NCBI RefSeq assembly: GCF_001661965.1
Contig: NZ_LYWZ01000020.1
Span: 62,001-126,000, forward strand
DNA from: Croceicoccus mobilis
GTDB lineage: Bacteria; Pseudomonadota; Alphaproteobacteria; Sphingomonadales; Sphingomonadaceae
Length of the DNA stretch: 64,000 bases
Reading direction: 5' to 3'
Every line of letters starts with the position of its first letter. The stretch's first letter is position 1. Position numbers and translations under genes: made by a program. Below are positions 54,285 to 64,000 of this stretch, piece after piece. The notes below the pieces were generated by a model, which searched no databases, was not told where the DNA came from, and was given only the letters and a program-made list of their open reading frames with translations.

Positions 54285-55304
54285 TTAGACCAGCGGTTCC
54301 TGACGAGCCATTAACGCGCGGTTCCGCGATGCCCGCTCACGCAAGTCCGCCATGGTCCAGCGGCGCTTTGCGGCCTGCGCCTCGCACTCGGCGCCCGGCT
54401 TCGACAAGGTTGCGATGCCCGACTGGATCAGCCAGCCCAGCTTTTCGAGCTTCGTCGTATGGGCGCGGTGGTCCCATGCGTGATCGGCCGCAGCCTCCAC
54501 CTTGCGCGCGATGCCGCCATAGATTCCGGTCGCGGCCAGCACGGCCCAGCGGTGGCGTGGGCGCAGGCGCGCAGCGCCGATGCGGGCCGATGCCTCATGC
54601 GCGCGGGCGATCGTGCAGGCATCGCCCACCAGCTTGACCAGCCCTTCGCGGTAGATCGGCTTCATGTGCTGGCCCGGCGCGATGTCTTCCTCCACCAGCC
54701 ATTCGATGGGGAGATAGCAGCGGCCCGCTGCGTCATCTTCCCACAGGTCGCGCACGATATTGGCAAGCTGGAAGGCAAGGCCAAGGTCGCAGGCTCGCTC
54801 CAGCGTATCCTCGTCCGTGGGCGCAACGCCCATGACCAGCGCCATCATCACGCCCACAGCGCCCGCGACATGATAGCAATATTCCATCATGTCGCCCTCG
54901 CTGCGGGGCCGCCAGTCGGCAGCGTCGAGGACGAAGCCAGCGATCACATCGTCGCAGTGATCCTGCGTGATCCTGCATTCGCGCGCCACCACGCCAAGCC
55001 CGTCGAAAGCGGGATCGCCAGTGGGTTCGCCCGCCAGCGCCTGCGCGGTTTTCTCGCGGATGATGGCGACGCGTTCGGGCGCGCCTGCCTGAGAGCCGAG
55101 TTCGCCGACCCCCAAAGGCCCACCAAAGTCCTGAGCATCGGCCAGATCGTCGCAGGCGCGGCACCATGCATAAAGCAGCCACACGCGCTCCCGCGTTTCG
55201 CGGTCGAACAGGCGGCTGGCGGCGGAAAAGCTCTTCGAGCCGCGTCCGATCGCCTGCTGCGCATGGGTGACAAGTTCCGCCCGGGACGGAATTTCGGCGG
55301 TCAT
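54285..55304 (-). CDS. crtB: Phytoene synthase
   Basis: A 339-aa enzyme joining two geranylgeranyl diphosphates to phytoene. The two aspartate-rich magnesium motifs are CRACDDLADAQDF (DDLAD) near residues 49-61 and LANIVRDLWEDDAAGRCYLP near 181-200, the squalene/phytoene synthase signature. The length and the final SKPGAECEAQAAKRRWT region match bacterial CrtB. It lies 4 bases after crtI in a crtY-crtI-crtB operon. The geranylgeranyl synthase (crtE) is not in the window. Confidence 0.96.
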   Translation of the reverse strand: MTAEIPSRAELVTHAQQAIGRGSKSFSAASRLFDRETRERVWLLYAWCRACDDLADAQDFGGPLGVGELGSQAGAPERVAIIREKTAQALAGEPTGDPAFDGLGVVARECRITQDHCDDVIAGFVLDAADWRPRSEGDMMEYCYHVAGAVGVMMALVMGVAPTDEDTLERACDLGLAFQLANIVRDLWEDDAAGRCYLPIEWLVEEDIAPGQHMKPIYREGLVKLVGDACTIARAHEASARIGAARLRPRHRWAVLAATGIYGGIARKVEAAADHAWDHRAHTTKLEKLGWLIQSGIATLSKPGAECEAQAAKRRWTMADLRERASRNRALMARQEPLV

Positions 55305-55308
55305 CGGG

Positions 55309-56844
55309 TCAGCGCCTCGCGAGGTCGGAGATCATCAGCTTCGCCGTGGCGCGCGCGCTGCCGACGACGCCGGGGATGCCTGCGCCCGGATGGGTGCCCG
55401 CACCGGTGAAATAGAGATTGTTGATCTCGTCATCGCGGTTGTGAACCCGGAAATAGGCGCTTTGCGTCAGGATCGGTTCAAGGCTGAAGGCGCTGCCCAG
55501 ATGCGCGTTCAGATCGTGGGTGAAATCGAAGGGCGTGTAATGGAACTTGGTCACGATCCGATCGTGCAGATCGGGCATCAACCGCTTTGCCACCTCGTCC
55601 AGAATGCGCTTCTCCAGCGCCGGCCCTGCCGTGTTCCAATCCACCGGCAGCTTACCGCGATGGGCGACCGGGACGAGAGCGTAGAAGGTCGAATGCCCCT
55701 CTGGCGCCATGGACGCATCGCTGGCGCTGGGGTGGTGGAGATAGACCGAGAAATCGCGCGGCAGCACGCCATGGTTGTAGATGTCGTCGAGCAGCCCCTT
55801 ATAGCGCGGGCCGAACAGGATCATGTGGTGCGGGATGTCGGGGAAGGTGCCCTTCACCCCGAAATGCACGACGAAAAGGCTGGGCGAATAGCGCTTCTTC
55901 GCCAGCTTCGCCGCCACTGCCGGACCGCGGCGATTGCCGGTAAGGAGGTCGCGGTAGGAATGCATGACATCGGCATTGCTGGCGATTGCGTCGAAACTGT
56001 CATGCCAGCCCGATGCGCAGGTGATGCCCGTTGCCCGGTTGCCCGCCGTTTCGATCTTCACGACAGGATCGCCAATGCGCGTGATGCCGCCGAGCCTTTC
56101 GAACAGCTTGACCATGCCTGCGATCAGCCGGTTGGTCCCGCCCTTGGCCCACCACACGCCGCCATCCTTTTCCAGCTTGTGGATCAGCGCATAGATCGAG
56201 CTGGTCGTCATCGGATTGCCGCCGACGAGCAGTGTGTGGAAGCTCAATGCCTCGCGCAGCTTCTCGTCTTCGACGAAGCTTGAGACGATGGAATAGACCG
56301 AACGCCACGCCTGGTATTTCATCAGCGCGGGCGCAGCCTTGATCATCGTCTTGAAGTCGAGGAAGGGGACATGCCCCAGCTTTACATAGCCTTCGCGCCA
56401 CACGCCTTCGGAATATTTCTGGAACTCTTCATACCCCGCCAGATCGTCGGGATTGAGCTTTGCGATTTCGCGGGCGAGGGCGGTGACATCGTTCGAATAA
56501 TCGAAATTGGTGCCGTCTTCCCAGTTCAGCCGATAGAAGGGCATGACAGGGACGATGTCGACGTCCTGCTCCATCTCCTGATCGGTGAGGCGCCACAGCG
56601 CGCGCAGGCAATCGGGATCGGTGATGACGGTGGGACCGGCGTCGAAGGTAAAGCCGTCCTGTTCCCAGTAATAGGCGCGGCCGCCCGGCTTGTCCCGCGC
56701 TTCGATCAGCGTGGTCTGGATGCCTGCCGACTGCAGCCGGATCGCCAGCGCCAGACCGCCGAAGCCCGCGCCGATGACGGCGGCGCTGCGCTTTTTCGGC
56801 GGGCTGCCGTCTGTGGGGCGGAGGTTAGTCTGGCTGCTCATCAT
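55309..56844 (-). CDS. crtI: Phytoene desaturase
   Basis: A 511-aa FAD enzyme making lycopene from phytoene. The N-terminal dinucleotide loop is AAVIGAGFGGLALAIRLQSA near residues 21-40. YYWEQDGFTFDAGPTVITDP and VGGNPMTTSSIYALIHKLEK are CrtI-type blocks, and the C-terminal FTGAGTHPGAGIPGVVGSAR is the bacterial-type phytoene dehydrogenase signature. It follows crtY directly (no gap) and precedes crtB by 4 bases. Confidence 0.97.
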   Translation of the reverse strand: MMSSQTNLRPTDGSPPKKRSAAVIGAGFGGLALAIRLQSAGIQTTLIEARDKPGGRAYYWEQDGFTFDAGPTVITDPDCLRALWRLTDQEMEQDVDIVPVMPFYRLNWEDGTNFDYSNDVTALAREIAKLNPDDLAGYEEFQKYSEGVWREGYVKLGHVPFLDFKTMIKAAPALMKYQAWRSVYSIVSSFVEDEKLREALSFHTLLVGGNPMTTSSIYALIHKLEKDGGVWWAKGGTNRLIAGMVKLFERLGGITRIGDPVVKIETAGNRATGITCASGWHDSFDAIASNADVMHSYRDLLTGNRRGPAVAAKLAKKRYSPSLFVVHFGVKGTFPDIPHHMILFGPRYKGLLDDIYNHGVLPRDFSVYLHHPSASDASMAPEGHSTFYALVPVAHRGKLPVDWNTAGPALEKRILDEVAKRLMPDLHDRIVTKFHYTPFDFTHDLNAHLGSAFSLEPILTQSAYFRVHNRDDEINNLYFTGAGTHPGAGIPGVVGSARATAKLMISDLARR

Positions 56845-58044
56845 CTATCCCTGTTCTCGCGCGCCCAGATGCCCGGGCGCGCCGATGCCGGCCAGCACCT
56901 TTATCGCCCGCGATAGGGGAACCGGCGGCTTTCCCGCAAGCACCCGCGCCATGTCAAAAGGCGTACTCTTCCCGGCGTAGAAACGTTCCACCAGACCTTC
57001 GTCCAGCCGGTAAAACCGCTGCAGCACCTTGTAACGCTCATCGGGTCGCGCCGCGCCAAACAGCATGGCGGCGAGCATGCGATAGAACCGTCCCGCCTTC
57101 CAATGCGCCTGCGCATGCGCCTTGGCCGCAGCCGCAATCGCAGGGCCGGACAGGTCGGGCAGGTCCGCGATCATGCTGGCAAAGCGCACCGCGTCGGGCA
57201 GCGAATAGCTGGTCAGCGGCTGGAATAGCCCGGCCCGCGTTCCGGCCAGCGCCACGCCATCTGGCACATCGCGCCACAAGGCCGCGAAATCGCCGCCGGT
57301 CACCACTGGCAAAACCCCCGTTTCGGTGCGCGAGAGGGCGGCGATCTGCCATCCGCGCGCAGCGGCGTAATCGGCGACGCGGCTCTTCAAGAGGTCCGGG
57401 TCAAGCGCTGGGCCATCGGAATAATAAGTGTCTTCGACGAAGACCGAGGTTTCGGAAAAAGGCAGGCAATAGACGAAGCGATAGCCATCGTGCTGGGTCA
57501 CGCTGGCATCCATCACGACCGGGCGGGCGAGGCCGTGCGGGCCGCTCGTCTCCACCATCTGGCCGGTGAATTTCTGCCAGCCACCACGAAGGTGCGAAAG
57601 ATGTTCGCGCGCCAGACCGCGCGCGTCGATTACAGCACCAGCCTCGATGCGCGTGCCATCGGCAAGTGTCAGCCCGCCCGCGTCGAGAGCGGTGACAGGG
57701 CATCGCGTGAATACCGCGTCTTCCGGCAAGGCAGCGCTGACCGCCATGGCCAGCCGTTCTGATGTGATCGAGCGATAGGAGGTGCCAAGCGTCCGCGAAT
57801 AGGTGGGAAAGGCGATGTCATAGCCATCGTCCCAGCGCGCCGCGACCAGCGGATCGACCCGCGCCCTGTCACCAGCCGCCACGTCGGTGCCGAAAAAAGA
57901 CCATACGTGATTGCCGCCGATCGTCCCTGCATCGACCAGCGCGACGCGAATTTCGGGCCGGCGTGCCGCCAGTGCCAGCGTAATCAGCGAGCCTGAAAGC
58001 CCGCCGCCCGCTATCGCGATATCAAAGCTTTGCGCGCCCATCAT
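56845..58044 (-). CDS. crtY: Lycopene beta-cyclase (CrtY type)
   Basis: A 399-aa flavoprotein that closes both ends of lycopene to beta-carotene. The FAD-binding loop is FDIAIAGGGLSGSLITLALA near residues 8-27; VFVEDTYYSDGPALD (FxExTxYS) is the cyclase signature; and PVVTGGDFAALW and GTRAGLFQPLTSYSLPDAV follow. The frame extends to 58197 into the riboswitch region, but ATG 58044 gives the family start. First gene of the crtYIB operon. Ketolase or hydroxylase genes that would decide the final pigment are not visible. Confidence 0.95.
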   Translation of the reverse strand: MMGAQSFDIAIAGGGLSGSLITLALAARRPEIRVALVDAGTIGGNHVWSFFGTDVAAGDRARVDPLVAARWDDGYDIAFPTYSRTLGTSYRSITSERLAMAVSAALPEDAVFTRCPVTALDAGGLTLADGTRIEAGAVIDARGLAREHLSHLRGGWQKFTGQMVETSGPHGLARPVVMDASVTQHDGYRFVYCLPFSETSVFVEDTYYSDGPALDPDLLKSRVADYAAARGWQIAALSRTETGVLPVVTGGDFAALWRDVPDGVALAGTRAGLFQPLTSYSLPDAVRFASMIADLPDLSGPAIAAAAKAHAQAHWKAGRFYRMLAAMLFGAARPDERYKVLQRFYRLDEGLVERFYAGKSTPFDMARVLAGKPPVPLSRAIKVLAGIGAPGHLGAREQG

Positions 58045-58188
58045 GGCCTGCTTAGCGAGGGGCGCCCGATCCAGCCAGAGGCAAAGCGAAAACAGTGCAT
58101 TCCAGATTGCGATGTCCACAGGGCAGGGCCCCTTCATCAGGCGTACGGGCAATACGGGTTCTGGACCTTGGGGCCATGATCCCCTAAA

Positions 58189-58293
58189 CCGTCCCACATA
58201 ACCCCGGGGAGCCAGCTATGGCTGAGAGGGGCGGGTAGCGCCGTCCGACCCGTTGAACCTGAACCCGTTAGCACGGGCGGAGGGAGGGACCGG
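58189..58293 (+). promoter_or_regulatory. TPP riboswitch (THI element)
   Basis: Conserved core is readable in order: GGGGAGCC and GGCTGAGAG (58206-58228 area), then ACCCGTTGAACCTGAACCCG (from 58248), then TTAGCACGGGCGGAGGGA. These match the THI-box pattern (CTGAGA ... ACCC...GAACCTG ... AGGGA). A closing P1 helix can form between CCGTCCC at 58189-58195 and GGGACCGG at 58286-58293, with one bulge. It precedes a small membrane protein gene and thiC. The rest of the 317-base gap back to crtY contains no ORF. Confidence 0.95.
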
Positions 58294-58317
58294 CGCACCA
58301 TAAAAGAGGCGCCCGAT

Positions 58318-58356
58318 CTCTCTTTCCGGTCCAATGCGGGCGATGGGAAAGGAGAG
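58318..58356 (+). promoter_or_regulatory. Shine-Dalgarno sequestering hairpin (expression platform)
   Basis: CTCTCTTTCC (58318-58327) can pair with GGAAAGGAGAG (58346-58356), which is the ribosome site of the gene at 58362, with one bulged base and an 18-base loop. The overlapping CCGGTCC (58326-58332) is fully complementary to GGACCGG (58287-58293), the 3' strand of riboswitch P1. The two helices exclude each other, which would give TPP-dependent translation control. Confidence 0.6.
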
Positions 58357-58361
58357 CCGCC

Positions 58362-60685
<2,324 letters not shown>

Positions 60686-60696
60686 ATCGTAATGGG

Positions 60697-60730
60697 CGAT
60701 CCGTCCGGCCATAAGCGGCTGGACGGATCG
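60697..60730 (+). terminator. Strong hairpin after thiC
   Basis: 14-bp stem (13 Watson-Crick pairs and one G-U; 60697-60710 with 60717-60730) and 6-base loop, 12 bases after the thiC stop. No T run follows, so it may end transcription with help or protect the 3' end of the thiC message. Confidence 0.6.
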
Positions 60731-60774
60731 ACCGCCTCGTTGCAGTCTTGCCTGATCACAGGGGGAGACTGACA

Positions 60775-61242
60775 ATGATGCGATTGATTTCGGGCGCAGC
60801 GGCCATTGGCCTGCTTGCCGCCAGTCCTGCCAGCGCGCAGGATGCACCTTTCGAAACGGTGATGCCGACCGATCCCGAAGCGCTCGCCTTTCAGGAAGCG
60901 GTTGGTTATTCCGACGCGGTCATCGTTGGGGACATGGTCTATCTATCAGGCGTGGTGGCCGGACCTGCAGAAGGCGAGACCGACATGGCCCCCGGCTTCG
61001 CCCGCGCTTTCGATCATATCGGCACCATTCTCACCCGCGCAGGCGTCAGCTGGGACGATGTCATCGCGATCGAGACATTCCACACCGACCTTCCCGGCCA
61101 GATCGAGACATTCGCCGAGGTCAAGAACCGTTATATCAAGGCGCCATTTCCGACATGGACAGCGTTGGGGATCAGCGCGCTTTACGAACCGACCGCTCTG
61201 GTGGAAATCAAGATTACGGCCCATCGCAGCGATGCCGAATAA
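60775..61242 (+). CDS. Exported RidA-family protein
   Basis: A 155-aa protein with a signal peptide (MMRLISGAAAIGLLAASPAS then AQ). The rest is the RidA/YjgF/endoribonuclease L-PSP fold: YSDAVIVGDMVYLSGVVAGP, RAFDHIGTILTRAGVSWDDV and FPTWTALGISALYEPTALVE near the end. Cytoplasmic RidA hydrolyses reactive imines; the conserved Arg of that active site (usually near 105) appears replaced here and the exported location is unusual, so the role may be different. The stop overlaps the next gene by 11 bases. GGGGGAG ribosome site. Confidence 0.82.
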   Translation: MMRLISGAAAIGLLAASPASAQDAPFETVMPTDPEALAFQEAVGYSDAVIVGDMVYLSGVVAGPAEGETDMAPGFARAFDHIGTILTRAGVSWDDVIAIETFHTDLPGQIETFAEVKNRYIKAPFPTWTALGISALYEPTALVEIKITAHRSDAE

Positions 61243-61648
61243 TGCCGACGCAAACCGTGCCGCGATCACGCACGCTTTCGAAGGGCTGAGGACCGGCGAT
61301 CCCGATCGCTTCATCGCCTTGTTCCATGAAAACATGGCGTGGGATGTTCGCGGCTCGTCCGGCTGGTCACGTAGCGCCGTAGGTCGCGAGGCGGTGATGG
61401 AGCAGATCGCAGGCCCGCTGTTTTCGCGGCTGGACGGTCCCTATCTCAACATCCCCGAATGGATCATCGCCGATGGCGACAAGGTCGTCGTGACCGCAAG
61501 GGGCGATGCCACGACGGTCGAAGGCCGCAGCTACGTAAATGACTATTGCTTCATTTTCACCATGGCCGAAGGAAAGATCGTCGCCGTGCGCGAATATATG
61601 GATGGGACGATCGCGGATGATGTCCTGGGGCGCCATCCACTCGGCTAG
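61232..61648 (+). CDS. SnoaL-like (NTF2-fold) protein
   Basis: A 138-aa cytoplasmic protein with the NTF2-type fold: ITHAFEGLRTGDPDRFIALF then HENMAWDVRGSSGW at the N-terminus, and NDYCFIFTMAEGKIVAVREY MDG-type ending (cut: VAVREYMDGTIADDV). The pattern fits the SnoaL/ketosteroid isomerase-related group, many of which have no known substrate. It starts inside the RidA gene (11-base overlap) and faces the YaiI gene across 6 bases, so the pair with RidA is one unit. Confidence 0.78.
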   Translation: MPNNADANRAAITHAFEGLRTGDPDRFIALFHENMAWDVRGSSGWSRSAVGREAVMEQIAGPLFSRLDGPYLNIPEWIIADGDKVVVTARGDATTVEGRSYVNDYCFIFTMAEGKIVAVREYMDGTIADDVLGRHPLG

Positions 61649-61654
61649 CTGGTT

Positions 61655-62119
61655 CTATCGGCTCAGTTTCACCATCTCGCGGTCCAGTGCCTGCAGGAAG
61701 CGTGACCTGTCCGCCTTGCTGAACGGGGGCGGGCCGCCGCCGGGGCCATCCATGCCCGACCGCAGATCCGCCATGATTGCGCGCACGGCAATGGCGCTGC
61801 CGATGCTGGCCTTGTCAAACGGCTTGCCGTTGTGGGCAAGGACTCGTGCACCGGACTTGAGGCAGCGGTCGGCCAGCAGGATATCGGCGGTGATGACCAC
61901 GGTTTTCGGACCGGCGTTTTCGGCGATCCAGTCGTCGGCGGCATCGAAGCCGTCATCGACCACTATGCGCTGCACGCGCGGATCGTCGGGGATGCGGAAC
62001 GGGGAATTGCTGACGATGCGCACCTGCGCCCGATAGCGGGCGGCAACGCGGTAGATCTCGTCCTTTACAGGGCAAGCATCGGCATCGACGAGTATGGTGA
62101 CGGGGGTCGCGGTAGTCAT
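61655..62119 (-). CDS. YaiI/YqxD (UPF0178) family protein
   Basis: A 154-aa protein starting TPVTILVDADACPVKDEIYR, with ADILLADRCLKSGARVLAHN and FSKADRSRFLQALDREM at the C-terminus. ILVDADACPVK is the family signature of UPF0178, a PIN-like fold with acidic residues suggestive of nuclease chemistry, although no activity is established. ATG 62119 is preferred over the longer frame to 62191. Standalone gene between SnoaL and OsmC. Confidence 0.9.
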   Translation of the reverse strand: MTTATPVTILVDADACPVKDEIYRVAARYRAQVRIVSNSPFRIPDDPRVQRIVVDDGFDAADDWIAENAGPKTVVITADILLADRCLKSGARVLAHNGKPFDKASIGSAIAVRAIMADLRSGMDGPGGGPPPFSKADRSRFLQALDREMVKLSR

Positions 62120-62194
62120 GATGTCATCGCCTACACCCCTGCGCCGGTGCAGGCCATCCCGGCCCCATTGAAAGGGCCGGGACAGATGCACGGT

Positions 62195-62620
62195 TCAGCC
62201 TTCGAACTCGGTCTCCAGCGTGATCTCGCAATCGAGCAGCTTCGAAATCGGGCAGCCTTCCTTGGCGCCGGCGGCCAGTTCCTCGAACTTCGCCTTGTCG
62301 AGGCCGGGGACCTTGCCCTTCAGCGTCAGTGCGCTTTTCGACACCTTGAAGCCGTCGCCGTCCTTTTCCAGCGTGACATCGCAGCTCGTTTCCAGCGTGC
62401 CGTCCTCGTGCCCGGCCTTGGCCAGCGCAAAGCTGGTGGCCATGGTGAAGCAGCTGGCGTGAGCGGCAGCGATCATTTCCTCGGGGTTGGTGCCGGGCGC
62501 GTCTTCGAAACGCGTCATGAAGCCATAGGGTGCGTCCAATGCGCCCGACTTGGTGGCGACATGCCCTTTGCCTTCCTTGCCAAGGCCTTCGTAGCGGGCG
62601 GTTGCGGTGTTAACGGTCAT
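62195..62620 (-). CDS. OsmC/Ohr-type peroxiredoxin
   Basis: A 141-aa member of the OsmC family, which reduces organic hydroperoxides. The two redox Cys are in AAHASCFTMATSFALAKAG near residues 54 and in EGCPISKLLDCEIT near 125. NPEEMIAAAHAS is the family pattern. ATG 62620 has GAAGGA 9 bases upstream; the frame is open from 62641. Likely role: organic peroxide defence. It lies between YaiI and the PhnA-like gene. Confidence 0.92.
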   Translation of the reverse strand: MTVNTATARYEGLGKEGKGHVATKSGALDAPYGFMTRFEDAPGTNPEEMIAAAHASCFTMATSFALAKAGHEDGTLETSCDVTLEKDGDGFKVSKSALTLKGKVPGLDKAKFEELAAGAKEGCPISKLLDCEITLETEFEG

Positions 62621-62693
62621 GGTCTGGTCCTTCGTGGCCAATTGTTGTTCTCGATCAACCAGCGCACGAAGGGCAGGGGAAGTTCCGCGCGTC

Positions 62694-63002
62694 TCAGCGT
62701 TTCTTGACGAATTCCGCGCGCAGGACGAGGCCCTTGATGCCCGGATACTTGCAGTCGATTTCCTGAGCGTCGCCGGTCAGGCGGATACTCTTGATCAAGG
62801 TGCCCTGCTTGAGGGTCTGGCCCGCGCCTTTGACCGTCAAATCCTTGATCAGCGTGACCTGATCGCCATCGGCCAGCAGATTGCCCACCGCGTCGCGCAC
62901 CTCGACGCTACCTTCGGCGGCCTGTTTTGCTGCCAGTTCGGAAGCAGGCATCCATTCGCCTCTTTCCTCGTCATACACGTAATGTTCGTCGTCATTCGCC
63001 AT
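62694..63002 (-). CDS. PhnA-domain protein lacking the zinc ribbon
   Basis: A 102-aa protein. The C-terminal part has VEVRDAVGNLLADGDQVTLI then KDLTVKGAGQTLKQGTLIKS and CKYPGIKGLVLRAEFVKKR, the KOW-like PhnA domain. Classical PhnA/YjdM proteins also carry an N-terminal zinc ribbon with four Cys; the first 30 residues here (HYVYDEERGEWMPASELA) have none, so only one Cys remains in the protein. PhnA has been linked to phosphonoacetate metabolism in some bacteria, but most family members, including this one, have no established activity. ATG 63002. Confidence 0.78.
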   Translation of the reverse strand: MANDDEHYVYDEERGEWMPASELAAKQAAEGSVEVRDAVGNLLADGDQVTLIKDLTVKGAGQTLKQGTLIKSIRLTGDAQEIDCKYPGIKGLVLRAEFVKKR

Positions 63003-63075
63003 GGCCCGCACCTCCAGCCGTTTAATCAGTGATGCGGGCCATGGCCGGGATGGCGGCGATGATCAATCGACAGGA

Positions 63076-63603
63076 TCAATTATTCGCTTCGGGAAACCAG
63101 CGCGGCTGGCTCGCTTCGCTTTTCACGCCTGCGGGCAGGGTGATCAGTTCGAGCCATGTGCCCCAGGGAAAGCGGCCGAACCAGACCTGGTTGCCTTCGC
63201 CTTCTTCCGGGCCGAAGCCGTCGACCGGGCCATGGGTCATCACGCCGCCCGCTGCGGTGAACGCATCCTTCGCCGCCTCTATATCGTCGACATACATGCT
63301 GAAGTGATGCAGGCCGCGATCATTGACCCCGGCGGCTTCCTTGCGGCCTTCGCCATTATCGGTGATTTCGAACAATTCGACATTGGGGCCATTGGCAAGC
63401 CGCATCATGCGCATCGATATGACCTGGGTGCCGGGCAGGAGCCCGTTGACCTGCATAAGGTTGGACGCGCGCTGCGGCGTGTCGTTCTTCGTCACCAGCG
63501 AATAAAGCGTTTCTGCGCCGAACGCCTCGACGAAGAAACGCTCCGCCTGTTCGATGTCGGGAACGGTCAGGCCGATATGCTCGATGCCGCGAAAAATGCT
63601 CAT
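63076..63603 (-). CDS. VOC-superfamily (glyoxalase-fold) protein
   Basis: A 175-aa protein with paired beta-alpha-beta-beta-beta repeats. The first metal ligand is RGIEHIGLTVPDIEQAERFF (His near residue 9), with VELFEITD and RGLHHFSMYVDDIEAAKDAF giving ligands in the middle, and GTWLELITLP the final Glu. This is the vicinal-oxygen-chelate order. The specific reaction (dioxygenase, isomerase or lyase) is not readable. ATG 63603 has AAGGA upstream; the frame is open to 63807. Confidence 0.85.
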   Translation of the reverse strand: MSIFRGIEHIGLTVPDIEQAERFFVEAFGAETLYSLVTKNDTPQRASNLMQVNGLLPGTQVISMRMMRLANGPNVELFEITDNGEGRKEAAGVNDRGLHHFSMYVDDIEAAKDAFTAAGGVMTHGPVDGFGPEEGEGNQVWFGRFPWGTWLELITLPAGVKSEASQPRWFPEANN

Positions 63604-63841
63604 GGGTTTCCTTCTGGACATGTTTGTGACCGCTTTCGTGACCCAGCGGCCATGCCGGAAGCGATCTGGGGGAGAGTGCTGCAAAAGCGAATGGGAGACG
63701 GTCCGGTTCCACGATGAGAGGGGGATGAGGTCCAAGTGCGACATCTGCTTTATCCTTGCCTTGCCACCATTTGCCGCAGCGCAGCCACGAATTGCTGCGC
63801 TGTGCATAGTATTGCCTTGAACTAGTGCCTATATTTCCAGT

Positions 63842-63863
63842 CCGATCGGTATTTTGCCGATCG
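63842..63863. promoter_or_regulatory. Palindromic repeats in 63604-63911, candidate operator
   Basis: CCGATCGG (63842-63849) and CCGATCG (63857-63863) repeat with 15-base spacing and are also inverted to each other around TATTTTG. They lie in a 308-base gene-free stretch 50 bases before the gene starting at 63912. A nearby TATATT (about 63831) could be a -10 element. No credible small gene was found in this gap. Confidence 0.35.
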
Positions 63864-63911
63864 CGTCACGCCTGCGCACACGAATGCGGGGCGGACATGC
63901 AGGAGAGTAAA

Positions 63912-64000
63912 ATGCCAAACCCCCTCTCGGCCCGCATGGTGGGTCGCCTTGCGCTAACCGGCGCATTCATGTTCGCGGTCGGTGCTACCAGCGCGGTCGC
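63912..64000 (+). CDS. Exported protein, N-terminus only
   Basis: Only 29 codons are inside the window: MPNPLSARMVGRLALTGAFM then FAVGATSAVA. A basic start, long hydrophobic stretch and ATSAVA ending form a signal peptide; nothing beyond is visible, so the product cannot be named. GCAGGAGA ends 7 bases before the ATG. The palindromic repeats at 63842-63863 lie in its leader. Confidence 0.7.
   Translation, partial: MPNPLSARMVGRLALTGAFMFAVGATSAV

Overview
The window is a dense, GC-rich, aerobic alphaproteobacterial chromosome segment. Gene content and order point to Sphingomonadales, most likely an Erythrobacteraceae-type marine or freshwater bacterium: a crtY-crtI-crtB carotenoid operon, an atpHAGDC operon with a very short epsilon subunit, rpmF-plsX-fabH-ihfA-merR in the order usual for alphaproteobacteria, a TPP riboswitch before thiC, and several small proteins that resemble sphingomonad-restricted families. 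Species assignment is inference. No phage, IS element, CRISPR array, tRNA or rRNA was recognised.

Layout. 1-3058: end of the glycine cleavage P-protein pair (gcvPA partial, gcvPB) followed by two methyltransferase-type genes in the same direction. 3129-6197: entericidin-type lipoprotein, DMT-family exporter, a small membrane protein and a lone CpaF-type secretion ATPase. 6416-19266: a glycan-assembly island of two convergent operons. The plus-strand operon has a PglK-like flippase, three glycosyltransferases and a sulfotransferase. The minus-strand operon has a polyprenyl-phosphate sugar synthase, two paralogous GT-C membrane transferases and a GT4 enzyme. 19388-25048: HNH protein, a 49-aa protein and the F1 ATP synthase operon. 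25305-33803: membrane-anchored serine protease, Ada, CPBP protease, a duplicated cupredoxin-like lipoprotein, an Fe-S photolyase and PriA. 33863-40823: envelope proteins, transaldolase, a CobT-like VWA protein, a TonB-C-like protein and CysS. 40878-44793: a divergent regulatory locus (S24 regulator against two small conserved proteins), an acyltransferase, a GNAT enzyme and an MBL hydrolase. 44966-54274: fatty-acid, IHF and MerR genes, COQ7, SixA, a DinG/XPD-type helicase, a metzincin-like protein with an altered active site and a thermonuclease. 54285-58044: carotenoid operon. 58189-60685: TPP riboswitch, an unknown four-helix membrane protein, and thiC. 60775-64000: exported RidA, SnoaL, YaiI, OsmC, PhnA and VOC proteins and the start of an exported protein.

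Most interesting: (a) the glycan island, which has flippase, lipid-linked sugar donor synthesis, GT-C transferases and sulfation but no recognised initiating transferase, polymerase or oligosaccharyltransferase; (b) a protein with the exact metzincin spacing HQxxHxxGxxH in which the catalytic Glu is Gln; (c) an unknown membrane protein placed between a TPP riboswitch and thiC, with a readable Shine-Dalgarno sequestration switch; (d) an S24-type regulator whose promoter carries two near-identical 14-bp repeats exactly 40 bp apart.

Limits: functions are from sequence reading and memory of protein families. No database search, structure prediction or folding-energy calculation was run, and start codons marked as uncertain are choices.
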